This document shows positions 35,000-45,758 of a stretch of 64,000 nt of DNA, one piece after another; the stretch's first letter is position 1, and each line of letters opens with the position of its first letter. The translations under genes were made by a program, and so were the position numbers. Under the pieces are notes generated by a model. It worked only from the letters and a program-made list of their open reading frames with translations. It ran no database searches and was not told where the DNA came from. The DNA is from Cryptomeria japonica (Eukaryota; Streptophyta; Pinopsida; Cupressales; Cupressaceae), in assembly GCF_030272615.1 (NCBI RefSeq), contig NC_081410.1, forward strand, positions 253,193,533-253,257,532. Reading direction: 5' to 3'.

Positions 35000-36151
35000 T
35001 GCTCTACCCTAAAATTGGTCACCCAAACCATGGGCCCCTAATTTTGACAACATCACCAAGGTCCTAAACAAAGGCAATTAAATCAACTTCAAGCACACAA
35101 TTAATTAATCCTTCAATCATCAAATGTCACATGCAAGTGAATTATTCTATATTAATTAAATATTTATTTAATTAATTAAATCATTCCAAGTAAATCATTT
35201 TGATCAATTATCATATTTAATTTATTAAATATCTTAGCATATTTAATTAATTAATAAATTTTCCATTTAATCATAAAAAATGAATTAATTTATCACAAAA
35301 GAGGAATTAATCACAAAGCATGAGTTAAATTAAAAATAAAATAAAAGAATTGAATTGAAAGAGAAATCAAACTTGAGATATTATTTCTTTCTTCTAAATT
35401 GAGAACTTGAAATTAGAAAAGCAATTAAATTGAATTATTAATCATTCTCTAAAATTGGAACTCAAAGCTTTTGAGAAAAGAAGTTCAGTTGCATTGAAAA
35501 GACTCTTTTCTTGAATAAATAATAGAATTACCTATTTTTATCTCAAGTGCATGGAATTAATTGAATTATATCTCTAATGCAAACTTGAACTTATAATCTG
35601 AATTCATTTCAATTCTGCTATAATTGGAATCTATCTCAAGGTTAACTAAATTTGATTTCTTAATTATTTCAATAATCCTAAATTGTGCTTTTTCTTGATC
35701 TCTCTTGTGATTCTCTATAAATTCAGCCTTCATCTCTCATTCAAAACACCCTGGAGATTTATTGTTATTATACAATTTTTGCTTTGGAGTCATTGAAGAT
35801 ATTGTGCTTGCTTTTTTGAGATTATTGCATCTTAGTTTAATTTCTTTTTGCATATTTTATGATTGCTTGAATTCATATAGCTTACTATTCATCCATCTAG
35901 CATAATCTTACATCCATTTAGCTTAATATCATGCTCATATAGATTAAATCATTCATCTTGGTGTAGTCTAGTCACTGGTATTGCTTATACAAATCTGAGA
36001 GCAATCTTATACTCGCATATTTTAGAAGGCAATTAGTCGATTTGTTATGGTTTTCATATTCGTGCTTATATCTATCTAACCATACATGTAATGACTTAAT
36101 TGAAATGTTGTGTCTTGCAGCTTATAGACTTATTTCACTTTTTCACACACA
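35000..36151 (+). repeat. 5' LTR of the Tat fragment
   Basis: Begins TGCTCTACCCTAAAATTGGTC after 'tttta' and ends ...TTTCACACACA. Very AT-rich in its first half (35100-35700). The start aligns in style with TGTATACACCTAAAAATGGTC of the other Tat LTR. Confidence 0.7.
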
Positions 36152-36157
36152 AATTTT

Positions 36158-36174
36158 TGGTGCCCACTGTGGGG
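36158..36174 (+). other. Putative primer site of the Tat fragment
   Basis: TGGTGCCCACTGTGGGG, six bases after the LTR end. Similar GGCGCCCACxGTGGGG motifs follow the 5' LTR in known Tat-lineage gypsy elements. Its primer tRNA is not identified here. Confidence 0.65.
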
Positions 36175-38367
36175 TAGAAGACTACATCTTTTGGCCTCGG
36201 AGACTAATTTTTTCTTATTTTTCAGATTTTTATTTTTTTGGATTTTCGTCCGTACAGTTGCTATGAATTATCGTATGAGTTTTCCCACTCTACTGAATGA
36301 CAAATGACAAATATCGTGTGATGTCGTATGAATTATCGTACGACTCAGTGAGAATCATCATATAGTATTCTGTGTTTCTAGGTTAAAAGAAGATTTCTTT
36401 CTTCAAGTTTTCTCATACTAACGCTGACCCTGGCTTGTTGTTCGTCTGTCTGAGAAATTTTCACAGCCTAATCAGTTTTTGCAGAATGATTGTCAAAGAA
36501 TATGCTTGTCAAACAAAGACAATATGACTACTGATTCGTTGTCTTTGCAGGTTGCCTGAGGAGATTTGAGCAAACATTGTGTATTCATTAAATTCATTTT
36601 TTTTAGGCACCTAACTTGCTATCTGGTTAATGAACAAATCTTTCTTTCATGTTTTATGAAAATTCTGAGAGGTAGGAGAGTATGCTCTTGTCTGCATAGA
36701 CAATCAGAAATCCAAACCCTTGAAGCTTTTTCCTAAGTTTGAGATTTGTATATCTTTAGTGGGCCTGCCCTCTCAAGGAGCCTTTAAGGCCAAAGCCATT
36801 AGGGCCGGTGAGAGGGGAACTACTAAACTCCAAGTACTCCAACTCACTATAAAATAAACATGATTTGATGAAAATCAAGTCAATGAAAGTGCTCAGTAAT
36901 AGCTCTCATCTATACCTTCGGGTATATTGAACCTTGGTTTTCAAGGCTAGGAGACCTCTTAATTGAGTTTATACCCCGATGCGTCGAAGAGATCCCTTAC
37001 TAGTTCCAATTAAGATTAGAAGCTACCCAGTTCACCTCCAAAAGGGGGGATAATCTTTGTGCAAGAGAGATAGTAACTCTCCCAAGATACTTGCCATTTC
37101 ATGCCCCCATTAGCATTTGGAATTGGCTAATACGACATTGAGAATCCATTGCATGAGACTCAACGACCGTATTCTGATTAGCTATTGGGTGTGTACCCAA
37201 GTTTGCAAGCAAAGGTTTTCTTCTCTCACCAATTTCCATAGGGTTAGCATGTTGTGATTGCAGTCATCATACATATTGCATGTTTACTGTGTTTTCATCC
37301 CTAAAACTGAAACTAAAATACCAAAATTAGAGAAAACAATAAACAACTCAGTAGTCAAAACTTTGTCTGTGTCAAAAACTAGTCTATCCTAGTCAAAACT
37401 CTGTCCGTGTCAAAAAATAGTCTATCTTAGTCGAAACTCTATCCATGTCAAAAACTACTCTATCCTAGTCAAAACTCTATTCGTGTCGAAACTAGTCTAT
37501 CTTAGTTGAAACTTTGTCCATGTCAAAACTAGTCTATCTTAGCTGTCCAAAAAAAAAACTCAATCCATCTCAAAACTAGTCATTGTCAGTCATTAAAAAC
37601 TCGGTCTGTCAGAAATTTTTCCTCTATCCAGTAAACCGTCATACGAGTCTTCTGATATATCATCTTGCTACATACCTTCTATCGTATGAAATTTCATTAG
37701 GTCTAATAGTTTGTCGTTTGAGCCTCAGTTCTGTGTCATACAAAACCTGATAAACTATCGTCCTGCTTAGGGAATTATCGTTTGGTCTCTGATTCTGTGT
37801 CATACAAAAAACCATTACATTCATCAGTTTGTCATCTAAGTTATACCCATCTATCGTGCGAACATAGGCAACAACTCGTACGAAATTCTGTTTCCATCAT
37901 CCTGAAGCTATTAAACTGTCGCCTAGTCTTGTAAACCCTATCATACAGATATCTGATTTTGTCAATCCAGAACAATCAAACTTGCCTAAAATAGTCTACA
38001 ATGAGCATAAAACTGGTTATCATCATTCTGAGCATAAACAAATCTAAACAATACACTTTTGTCGTAGTGTTGCATGATTTTGTCAATCATCTTTTAGCTA
38101 GCTCAATCAACCATTTATCAAACTTAAGTCACTTAGATAATGTCTTACACATGATAGATCGTTCCTGAAACTAGGCTGAGTCTTAGTCACTTCTCTTAAA
38201 TAAAACTAGGTAACTTAGATAAACATCTTACATAGGATAGATCTTTCCATAAACCAGACTAAATCTTAGTTGCTTCTCTCAATCGATACGTTAAACAAAC
38301 AACTAGCTTTAAATTTGATCTTGACTTCTTCATCACAAACAACTTTAGGTCACATCAGTCAATAAAA
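36175..38367 (+). other. Long leader of the Tat fragment with internal repeats
   Basis: No coding frame. Contains a GC-richer segment typical of Tat leaders (36760-37070, for example AGGGCCGGTGAGAGGGGAAC). A degenerate ~43-bp tandem repeat lies at 37354-37545. Scattered ATCGTAYGA words occur at 36265-36360 and 37620-37950. A long leader is normal for this lineage and may hold packaging signals; that is inference. Confidence 0.6.
37354..37545 (+). repeat. ~43-bp tandem repeat in the Tat leader
   Basis: About five copies of a unit like 'gtcaaaactctgtccgtgtc' followed by 'aaaaactagtctatcctag'. Copies vary at a few positions each. Confidence 0.85.
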
Positions 38368-39935
38368 ATGCCTATTCAAATCAGAAGTTCTCGTAAGAAG
38401 GCTACCGAGGGAAAAGGACAATCCTTTTCATATCAAAATAATCCATTTTAGGTAAAGGATCCTCTCACTGATAAACCTTCATCATCAGATGTCCCAATTT
38501 ATGATCAGTCCTTGTCTCCCACCATATCTAGAACAAAACAAGAAAGACAAGTTGCTAAACACAAAAGTTATGATAATATCCGTATCCATGATACTGACAT
38601 TGATTCCTCATCAATTGAATCTGAAGCCTCTGAACCTCTAGAAACTGATATACAGAAATGTCAAAAAGATAAAGATTTCCAAAAAATGATGAAGGTTATC
38701 ATGGCTAGAGAAAAAGAAGACTATTTTCTAGAACTAGCAAAGCAAGGAGCTAAACTTCCTACTAGTTATAACGTTGAGGCCCTCATCACTAAAGAGTTAG
38801 AGACACCATTAGCAATGGTAAACAAACAATTACAAGCATTGCGAACTGAGATCACAGAACTAAAAAACAAGGATAAATCACCAAAACAATATTCTCTGGA
38901 CACAATATGCCCATTTCCATTTGACAAAAACATTTACATGCCTCCATTTCCTTCACGAGTGGAGATCCCAAAATTTGACAAATATGATGGTAACTCAGAT
39001 TCCCAAGACCATATCAGAGAATTTTGTGCTTTATGTATGGAGTTCATGCACGACCAAACATATCTCATGCGCCTTTTCCTGATAAGTTTAGGAGGGCAAG
39101 CTATGGAATAGTTCTCAAGCCTATCTATGGGAATAAAAACTTTTGAAGAATTAATCCAATTGTTTCTACAACAATACTCCTATAAAATTTGTCACCCAGT
39201 CACTATGATAGAGCTTTGCAATACCAAACATAAAATAGGAGAGCCCTTTCTCAATTTTCTCCAATGATGGAGAAAGATGTTCTCTAGATATTCATGGCCT
39301 ATTCCAGATTTTGAGAAGATGGATATCTTCGTCAACAACTTAATCCCTAAATTCAAATACAATATCCAAATTCAAGTGCACCCTTAATTCAACAAAATGG
39401 TAGATAATTCCCTCACGATGGAAGATGTGCTTATAAAGAAGGGAGATACCTCACTTTGGAAGGAAACACAACCAGGATCTAGTTTTAAAGAAAAGAACAA
39501 ATACTGGAAATATGGCAAAGACAACAACAAAAATGTTGTTAATTATAGAGTGGTAGACATTGTTAAAGGAAAATCAAAATCCACGATATTTAACTTGGCT
39601 AGTGGCACGCAAGCACTCAAAGTAGCTAAAACCGCAACAAAAAATCCTTCGAAGAAAGTAACAAAGTGGTTTAAAGAGAAACCTTGGCTTTTGAAACCTA
39701 TACGTGAATTCACTCCTCTGGAAGAATCATACGAATCCAGTTTCAAAACTTTATTGGCAAACGATTTGATAACCTTACCAGATAATTCTGGGCCATATGA
39801 TCCAGAAGTTAAACCAAAATGGTGGAGAGAAAATGAATACTGCGAATACCATCGAAACAAAGGTCATAACACAAACAATTCCATGAAGATTAAGCATTAG
39901 ATTCAAGACCTCATTGATTCTGGCAAAATTGTTGG
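38368..39935 (+). pseudogene. Tat-lineage gag
   Basis: About 520 codons in one frame from ATG 38368 (MPIQIRSSRKKATEGK). It is interrupted by TAG 38449, TAG 39109, TGA 39265, TAA 39385 and TAG 39898. An N-terminal charged region leads to FPSRVEIPKFDKYDGNSD and a capsid-like helical domain (about 38960-39380), the usual gypsy gag core. The C-terminal YCEYHRNKGHNTNN block is the Tat CHHC-like motif, but the final Cys is Ser. The sequence stops at DLIDSGKI where the deletion junction begins. All lesions are substitutions, so it decayed without frameshifts. The ATG was chosen as the first in-frame start after the leader. Confidence 0.88.
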
Positions 39936-40033
39936 AAATAACACAACTCCATTACTGGTTTCTATTGACATCAATGACAACACTATACTTCATTAATGCA
40001 ATCTTTATGCAATGCCAACAATGTCCCCCTCAA

Positions 40034-42180
40034 TCTAACCCTAAGGGCTCAGAAAATGAGAATGCTGCTCTGAATCCTAAGGAGTATGACAACCCTAACT
40101 CTAACCCTAAGAGCACGAAAAGTGAGAATGCTACTCTGAATCCTAAGGAGTATGACAACCCTAACTCTAAGGAGATTGAACAAGGCAAGGACTATGTGAA
40201 CACCATCTTGAACACTGCCCGTAACTGCACTCTGGAATCCTTCAATTTCTAGAAATGGGTTGTCGAAAACATCACCAGTATGCAAGGTAAGAAAAGGGAG
40301 CTGGAAGATAAGATTAATAAGTTGATTAAGAATTCTGACTCTAGGAAATAGAATGAGGATACAAAAAATAGTGAAGCTGAGGAGGAAATGGAGATGGAGG
40401 ACTGGCTGGAGAAAGATCTGATCAAAGGGGACATGAAACATTTGGAGGATGTTATTAGAACTCTAAAAGAGCAGGCGGAGGAGGACAAAGACAACATCAA
40501 CACCCAGATCGCTCGTAATGAGAAGGCTCTGAAAAGCCTCATGAACCATAGCCTCCAGGTCCTTAAAGTTTCTTCCCAGAATATGAACCCTTTGGTGGAT
40601 CATTTGGAAAGGAAAAATACTCTAACCCTAAGGGCTCAGAAAGTGAGAATTCTACTTTGAATCCTAAGGAGTATGACAACCCTAACTCTGAGGAGACTGA
40701 ATAGGGAAAGGACTATGCAAACACCATCTTGAACACCGCCCATAACTGCACTTTGGAATCCTTCAATTTCCAGAAATGGGTTGTCAAAAACATCACCAGT
40801 ATGAAAGGTAAGCAAAGGGAGCTAGAAGATAAGATTAATAAGTTGATTAAGAATTTTGACTCTGGGAAGTAGAATGAGGATATGGAAAACAGTGAAGTTG
40901 AGGAGGAAATGGAGATGGAGGACTGGCTGGAGAAAGATCTGATCAAAGGGGACCTGAAACATTTGGAGGATGTTATTAGAACTCTGAAAGAGCAGGCGAA
41001 GGAGGACAAAGACAACATCAACACCCGGATCACCCGTAATGAGAAGGCTCTGAAAAGCCTCATGAACCATAGCCTCTAGGTCCTTAAAGTTTCTTCCTAG
41101 AATATGAATGCTTTGGTGGATCATTTGGAAAGGAAAAATACTCTAACCCTAAGGGCTCAGAAAGTGAGAATTCTGCTCTGAATCCTAAGGAGTATGACAA
41201 CCCTAACTCTGAGGAGACTGAATAGGGAAAGGACTATGCGAACACCATCTTGAACATTGCCCGTAACTGCACTTTGGAATCCTTCAATTTCCATAAATGG
41301 GTTGTTGAAAACATCACCAGTATGCAAGGTAAGCAAAGGGAGCTGGAAGATAAGATTAATAAGTTGATTAAGAATTCTGACTCTGGGAAACAAAATGAGG
41401 ATACAAAAAACAGTGAAGCTGAGGAGGAAATGGAGATGGAGGACTAGCTAGAGAAAGATCTGATCAAGGGGACCTGGAAAATTTGGAGGATGTTATTAGA
41501 ATTTTGAAAGAGCAAGTGGAGGAGGACAAAGACAACATCAACACCCGGATCGCCTGTAATGAGAAGGCTCTTGAAAGCCTCATGAACCACAGCCTCCAAG
41601 TCCTTAAAGTTTCTTCCTAGAATATGAACACTTTGGTGGATCATTTGGAAAGGAAAAATACTCTAACCCTAAGGGCTCAGAAAGTGAGAATGTTGCTCTA
41701 AATCCTAAGGAGTATGACAACCCTAACTCTGAGGAGACTGAGCAGGGCAAGGACTATGGAAAAACCATCTTGAACACCGCCCATAACTGCACTCTAGAAT
41801 CCTTCAATTTCCAGAAATGGGTTGTCGAAAACATCACCAGTATGCAAGGTAAGCAAAGGGAGCTGGAAGATAAGATTAATGAGTTGATTAAGAATTCTGA
41901 CTCTGGGAAACAGAATGAGGATATGGAAAATAGTGAAGCTGAGGAGGAAATGGAGATGGAGGACTAGCTAGAGAAAGATCTGATCAAAGGGGACCTGAAA
42001 CATTTGAAGGATGTTATTAGAACTCTGAAAGAGCAGGCGAAGGAGGACAAAGACAACATCAACACCCGGATTGCCCGTAATGATAAGGCTCTGAAAAGCC
42101 TCATGAACCACAGCCTCCAGGTCCTTAAAGTTTCTTCCCAGAATATGAATGCTTTGGTGGATCATTTGGAAAGGAAAAAT
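40034..42180 (+). repeat. Four tandem ~520-bp units
   Basis: Units start with TCTAACCCTAAGGGCTCAG at 40034, 40621, 41142 and 41662, giving periods of 587, 521 and 520 bp. Unit 1 is longer because it has an internal 66-bp duplication (copies at 40073 and 40139). Units are about 95% alike by eye. Because 520 and 521 are not multiples of three, the frame changes at each unit junction. Confidence 0.93.
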
Positions 42181-42390
42181 TAGGATAAGAACCTGGTAAT
42201 TATAGAAGATGCTCCAACCTCTAGCCCCACCCACCAGAATTCTAGACGCAGAACTAGGCAGACCACTATTGGGAAGGACACCAAAATGAAAGAGAGCCAG
42301 CTGGGATAGGAAAACAATGACTTGAGGGAAGCGGCCAAGGTGATGATGCTCTTGGTACAGAATGCTGAGGAAAGTATGAAGATTTTTTAA
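40034..42390 (+). pseudogene. Charged, coiled-coil-like protein repeated per unit (unknown)
   Basis: Each unit has one plus-strand frame of about 170 codons. It has an acidic Pro/Asn-rich start (PKEYDNPNS), then TILNTARNCTLESFNFQKWV, GKQRELEDKINKLIKNSD, EEEMEMEDWLEKDLIKGDLK, HLEDVIRTLKEQAKEDKDN and LMNHSLQVLKVSSQNMN. Heptad-like Leu/Ile spacing suggests a coiled coil. After unit 4 the frame runs on through a basic SRRRTRQTT segment to LVQNAEESMKIF and a stop near 42390. Stops inside units mostly fit CAG-to-TAG changes. No start codon and no domain are recognised. It resembles ORF1-type or structural proteins only in composition. Frame loss at unit junctions argues that the tandem form is not a functional protein. 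Confidence 0.6.
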
Positions 42391-42570
42391 TTAACTTGTA
42401 ATGCTAGGCTTGGGGCTAATTTCTTGCTGGCCTCTTGCTATCCCTTTCTCTGTTATTGGTTTTTTTGCTGGTCTTTTGCAGCTGTCTTGTTTTTTTTCCT
42501 TCTTGGCTATCTATCAAATGTAATCAGGTTTTGGGTCCCTTAAAACATGTTTTTACTTAATCAAAAACAA

Positions 42571-42584
42571 TGTCCCCCTTTGGC
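42571..42584 (-). other. Polypurine tract of Copia-C, displaced
   Basis: The minus strand reads CCAAAGGGGGACA before the retroposon. The duplicate AGGGGGACAT abuts the 3' LTR at 40021-40030. The retroposon therefore inserted in the PPT/LTR junction and duplicated part of it. Confidence 0.8.
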
Positions 42585-42927
42585 ATTGATGGAAATACAA
42601 ATATCAATACCATTTTCTTGTGATGATTGAGAGGAATGCACATACACGGGTATAGGAATCTTGGTTTACATTTTTCCATGTACTCTCCTTCAACTGTGTC
42701 GCCATGTCTTCAGCTAGTAACTGGCTATCAATCATATACAGTTCTTCTCCCCCTTTGACAACAATAACAAAGTGAATACCAATAACAGTTGGTTAACTAT
42801 TCCATGCTTCACCGATCTACAACAACAATCTACAACTTGTTGCTCCCCCTGTGGAATAGCTCTACTCTACACCAATCCTTCTTCAAGATTTTCAATAAGG
42901 TCTGGGACTGATGTCTTCCACATCTAC
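42585..42927. other. Copia-C spacer between RNase H and PPT
   Basis: Non-coding. A second purine tract CAAAGGGGGAGAAGAAC (minus strand) occurs at about 42741-42757, a common additional tract in this copia group. Confidence 0.6.
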
Positions 42928-43380
42928 TTAATTGACCTCATGTAGGGGCACAACCCCTAGCTGACCTCTAAGACACTCAAAAGTATCCTTAGGTAGAGGT
43001 TTAGTAAAGATATTTGCAAGTTGTTCCTTAGTAGATACATGCTCCAGTAACACATCTTTACTTTGCACTTTCTCTCTTAAGAAATGATACTTCAACTCAA
43101 TATGCTTTGTTCTAGCATGTAACACTAGGTTCTTTGAGATGTTTATTGCATTGGTGTTATCATAGATAATCCTTACCGGTTCTTAAATCTTCAAATTGAA
43201 ACCTTCCAAAATGTGTTTCATCCAGATTGCCTGGGTACAATTCATATATGCTGCAACATATTCATCTTCTGTAGTTGACTATGATATACAACTGTGTTTC
43301 TTTCTACTCCAAGACACAAGCCTTCCTCCAAGAAAGAATGCTCATCTAGTTGTACTCTTTCTGTCATCAACATTACTTGC
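42928..43380 (-). pseudogene. Copia-C RNase H
   Basis: Contains DNTNAINISKN (about 43135-43165), ARTKHIELKYHFLREKVQSK (about 43060-43115) and TKPLPKDTFECLRGQLGVVP, ending at VPLHEVN. The acidic residue region STTEDEYVAAYMNCTQ lies near 43240-43285. Several stops separate the pieces, for example in the ISKN-upstream segment. Domain clear, not functional. Confidence 0.88.
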
Positions 43381-44778
43381 CTAGTTTGCATCTATATATA
43401 ATTTTAAATCAAAGTTACCTACATATGGATACCATAATACGTAATCAATTGTTCCTTTCAGATATCTGAATATTCTTTTAGTTGCTACCATGTGTGTCTC
43501 CTTCGGGCTCTTCTGAAATCTGGAAACTAATCCGACTGCATAAGCAATATCTAGTTTGCTGTGGATAACATAATATAGTTTCCCTATCATAGACCCGTAC
43601 TCCTTTCCATCAACTGATGCAGAATCATCCTCAGATAATTTACAACCTGTAACCATTGGTGTTCCAACTAGTTTACAGTCTCCCATTCCAAATGTCTTCA
43701 ATACTTCTTTCACATATTTAGACTATGTGATGAAGATACCACTCTACACCTGTTGAATTTTTAAACCTATAAATAATTTTATCTCTCCTACCAGAGACAT
43801 CTCAAATTCACTTTTCATCTCATTAGCAAAGTCATCACACATGTCATCATTGCCTCCAAAAATGATATCATCCACAAATACCTCACTAACCAATATCTTA
43901 TCTCCTTCAGTCTTGAGATATATATTTTTGTCTTCATTGGTTCTCTAAAAAACCATCTTCACCAAGTGAGAATGTAGTATTTCATACAATGCCCTAGGTG
44001 CTTGCTTTAAACCATATAGTGCCTTGTGTAGTTTGCACACCATATCCTTTGCTCCAGTCAAAGAAAAACCATCTGGTTGTTCAATGTAGATGTCCTCTTC
44101 CAATATTCCATTTAGAAATGCTGACTTCACATCCATCTGATATACCTTGAGTCCTTTATATGCTACAAATGCAAGTAGAGTCCTGACACCTTCCCATCTT
44201 GCAACTGGTGCAAATGTCTCACAATAGTCTTCACCTTCTTCTTGTGCATATCCTTTCCATACCAGTCTAGCTTTATTTCTGACTACTACTCCATCTTGAT
44301 TCAATTTATTTCTGAATACCCATTTAGTACCTATTACATTTTTGTTCACCAGTCTAGGTACTAGGGTCTGTGTATTGTTCTTCTCAATCTGGTCAAGCTC
44401 TTCTTCCATATTCTTTTTCCAGTGATCATCTCCAAAAGCTTCCTTTGTTGTTATAGGCTCAATAGTGGAGATCATACAAGAATTCTCTCTTATTCTTCTT
44501 CTAGTTAACACACCAACATCTTTAACTCCAATAATATGATCAAAATAATGATTGAGTCTAACATACCTTGGAATAACATGATCATGGTCTTCAATTTCTT
44601 CTTCGTCTTCACTTTCTTCATCTTCTATAGAATCTACCTGTTCAGGTTGAACTGGTATTGCAGTATTCATTTCACCAGCTTCTAGTTTCACCGGTTCCGT
44701 TTCCAAAACTAGAATGTAAGGTTCATCTTCCTCCTTCTCCTTACTGATTTCTCTTGAATCTTCAGGACACTCATCCAC
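43381..44778 (-). pseudogene. Copia-C reverse transcriptase
   Basis: An acidic linker (44600-44778) leads to [38 protein letters not shown] and [11 protein letters not shown]. The catalytic loop FVDDIIFGGND (about 43850-43885) is intact. Stops at about 43944 and 43700-43760 separate the open pieces 43945-44778 and 43381-43713. The second piece has GTPMVTGCKLSEDD and [10 protein letters not shown], the C-terminal RT and connection blocks. Confidence 0.9.
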
Positions 44779-45758
44779 TTAGACATTAGCACTTTCAATG
44801 ATCTTCTTTGTTTGGTTGTTGTAACATTTGTAGGCTTTTCTCTTGGTGGAGTAACCAAGAAATATGCCTTCATCACTCTTAGCCTCAAACTTACCATCAT
44901 AGTCACCTCTCTTGATAAAACATCTGCTACCAAAAATCTTAAAGTAACTAACATTATTGTGTAGATAGTTGTGCTGATAGATTCTCTCTAGAATGTCTTA
45001 GCTACACCTCATTGCATTAGCATAGTCCTTGCAACTTCAACAACTAACTGGTTGTTCCTTTCTGCAATACCATTTTGATGTGGTGTCCTAGGTGAAAGAA
45101 GTTGCCTCTTAATTCCACTATCTTCACAGTATCTAGTGAATTCCTCTGAAGTAAATTCACCACCTTGATCAATTCTCAAGCACTTAAGCTTTCTTCCACT
45201 TTCTTTTTCAACTAAGGCTTTGAATGCCTTAAACTTGCTAAAGGATTATGTTTTGTCCTTCAATAATGTGACCCATATCATTCTTGAGCAATCATTAGTA
45301 AAAATCATAAAATACCGATCACCTTGAATACTCCTAGTCCTTATTGGTCTACAGAGGTTGGTATGAACCAAGTCTAGAAAATGTTTTGCTAAGAAAGATT
45401 TGCTCTTAAAATTTGAGGATGTCAACTTCCCTAATTGACATTCCTTACACAGAGCATTCACTGGTTTGTCCAACTAAGGAAAACCTCTTACTGATTTAAA
45501 CTTACTGACTTTTACAGTTTTATCAAAATTTACATGACAAAATCTTCGATGCCAAAGCCAACTATCTTATACTTTTGCAATTAAACAATTGTTGACTTTA
45601 GAACTTAGGTGAAACAATTTACCTTTTTTCTGCTTTCTGGTTGCAATCAGGTCACCTTTGCTTCCATAGATTTTGCACATCCCATTCTTTAATTCCAGTG
45701 GATAACCTCTGTCATTGAGTTGAGAAACATTCAAAAGATTGTGTTTCAATCCTTCAAC
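44779..45758 (-). pseudogene. Copia-C integrase
   Basis: Includes LKHNLLNVSQLNDRGY (from 45749), the LWHRRFCHVNFDK zinc half-site (about 45520-45560) and the CKECQLGKL pair (about 45440). The core has LVHTNLCRP, where the first catalytic Asp is Asn and the adjacent Gly is Arg. It continues with CLRIDQGGEFTSEEF (second Asp kept) and NGIAERNN (Glu kept). Stops near 45246 and 45000 interrupt it. Loss of the first DDE residue makes the enzyme inactive. Confidence 0.88.

Larger units (their letters stand above)
35000..39935 (+). mobile_element. Tat-lineage Ty3/gypsy fragment (LTR, leader, gag)
   Basis: A plus-strand 5' LTR (35000-36151) is followed by a TGGTGCCCACTGTGGGG motif, which resembles the conserved primer-site region of Tat-lineage elements. 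Then come a ~2.2-kb leader and gag. Everything after gag is missing and the sequence passes directly into the resumed Copia-C LTR. The right breakpoint therefore reflects a deletion, not a transposition end. The LTR is related to the minus-strand Tat LTR at 49041-57270 (compare 35920-36010 with the inverse of about 49185-49290). Confidence 0.85.
34261..40020 (-). repeat. 3' LTR of Copia-C, interrupted by a Tat fragment
   Basis: 34261-34999 aligns with 47044 to about 47766 of the intact LTR. After the Tat-like insertion, about 39936-40020 aligns with the last ~85 bp (to 48420). The part equivalent to roughly 47767-48335 is missing, so about 570 bp of LTR was deleted together with the distal part of the inserted element. 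It includes the G-tract box at 34300 and the ACGTGGAAACCC box near 34622. Confidence 0.85.
40031..42565 (+). mobile_element. Retroposon with tandem coiled-coil units and 14-bp TSD
   Basis: A 2535-bp insertion between the RNase H region and the 3' LTR of Copia-C, in opposite orientation. The 14-mer AACAATGTCCCCCT occurs at both edges (40017-40030 and 42566-42579). This is the length expected from target-primed reverse transcription rather than LTR integration (5 bp). The right end is T-rich and ends GTCCCTTAAAACATG...ACTTAATCAAA, a short A-rich tail like plant LINE 3' ends. The body is about four ~520-bp units. No RT is encoded, so it was mobilised in trans or is a 5'-truncated copy. It could be a LINE fragment, a processed transcript or a non-autonomous retroposon; the family is not recognised. 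Confidence 0.8.

Noticed and set aside
40031-41700. CCCTAA-like words suggesting interstitial telomeric repeats
   Set aside because: Only isolated CTAACCCTAAGGG words once or twice per unit occur, not a (CCCTAAA)n array; they belong to the 520-bp unit.
40049-42234. Minus-strand ORFs of 66-130 codons over the tandem units
   Set aside because: They mirror the plus-strand coding frame in each unit; the plus strand has the more plausible protein composition and the retroposon polarity.
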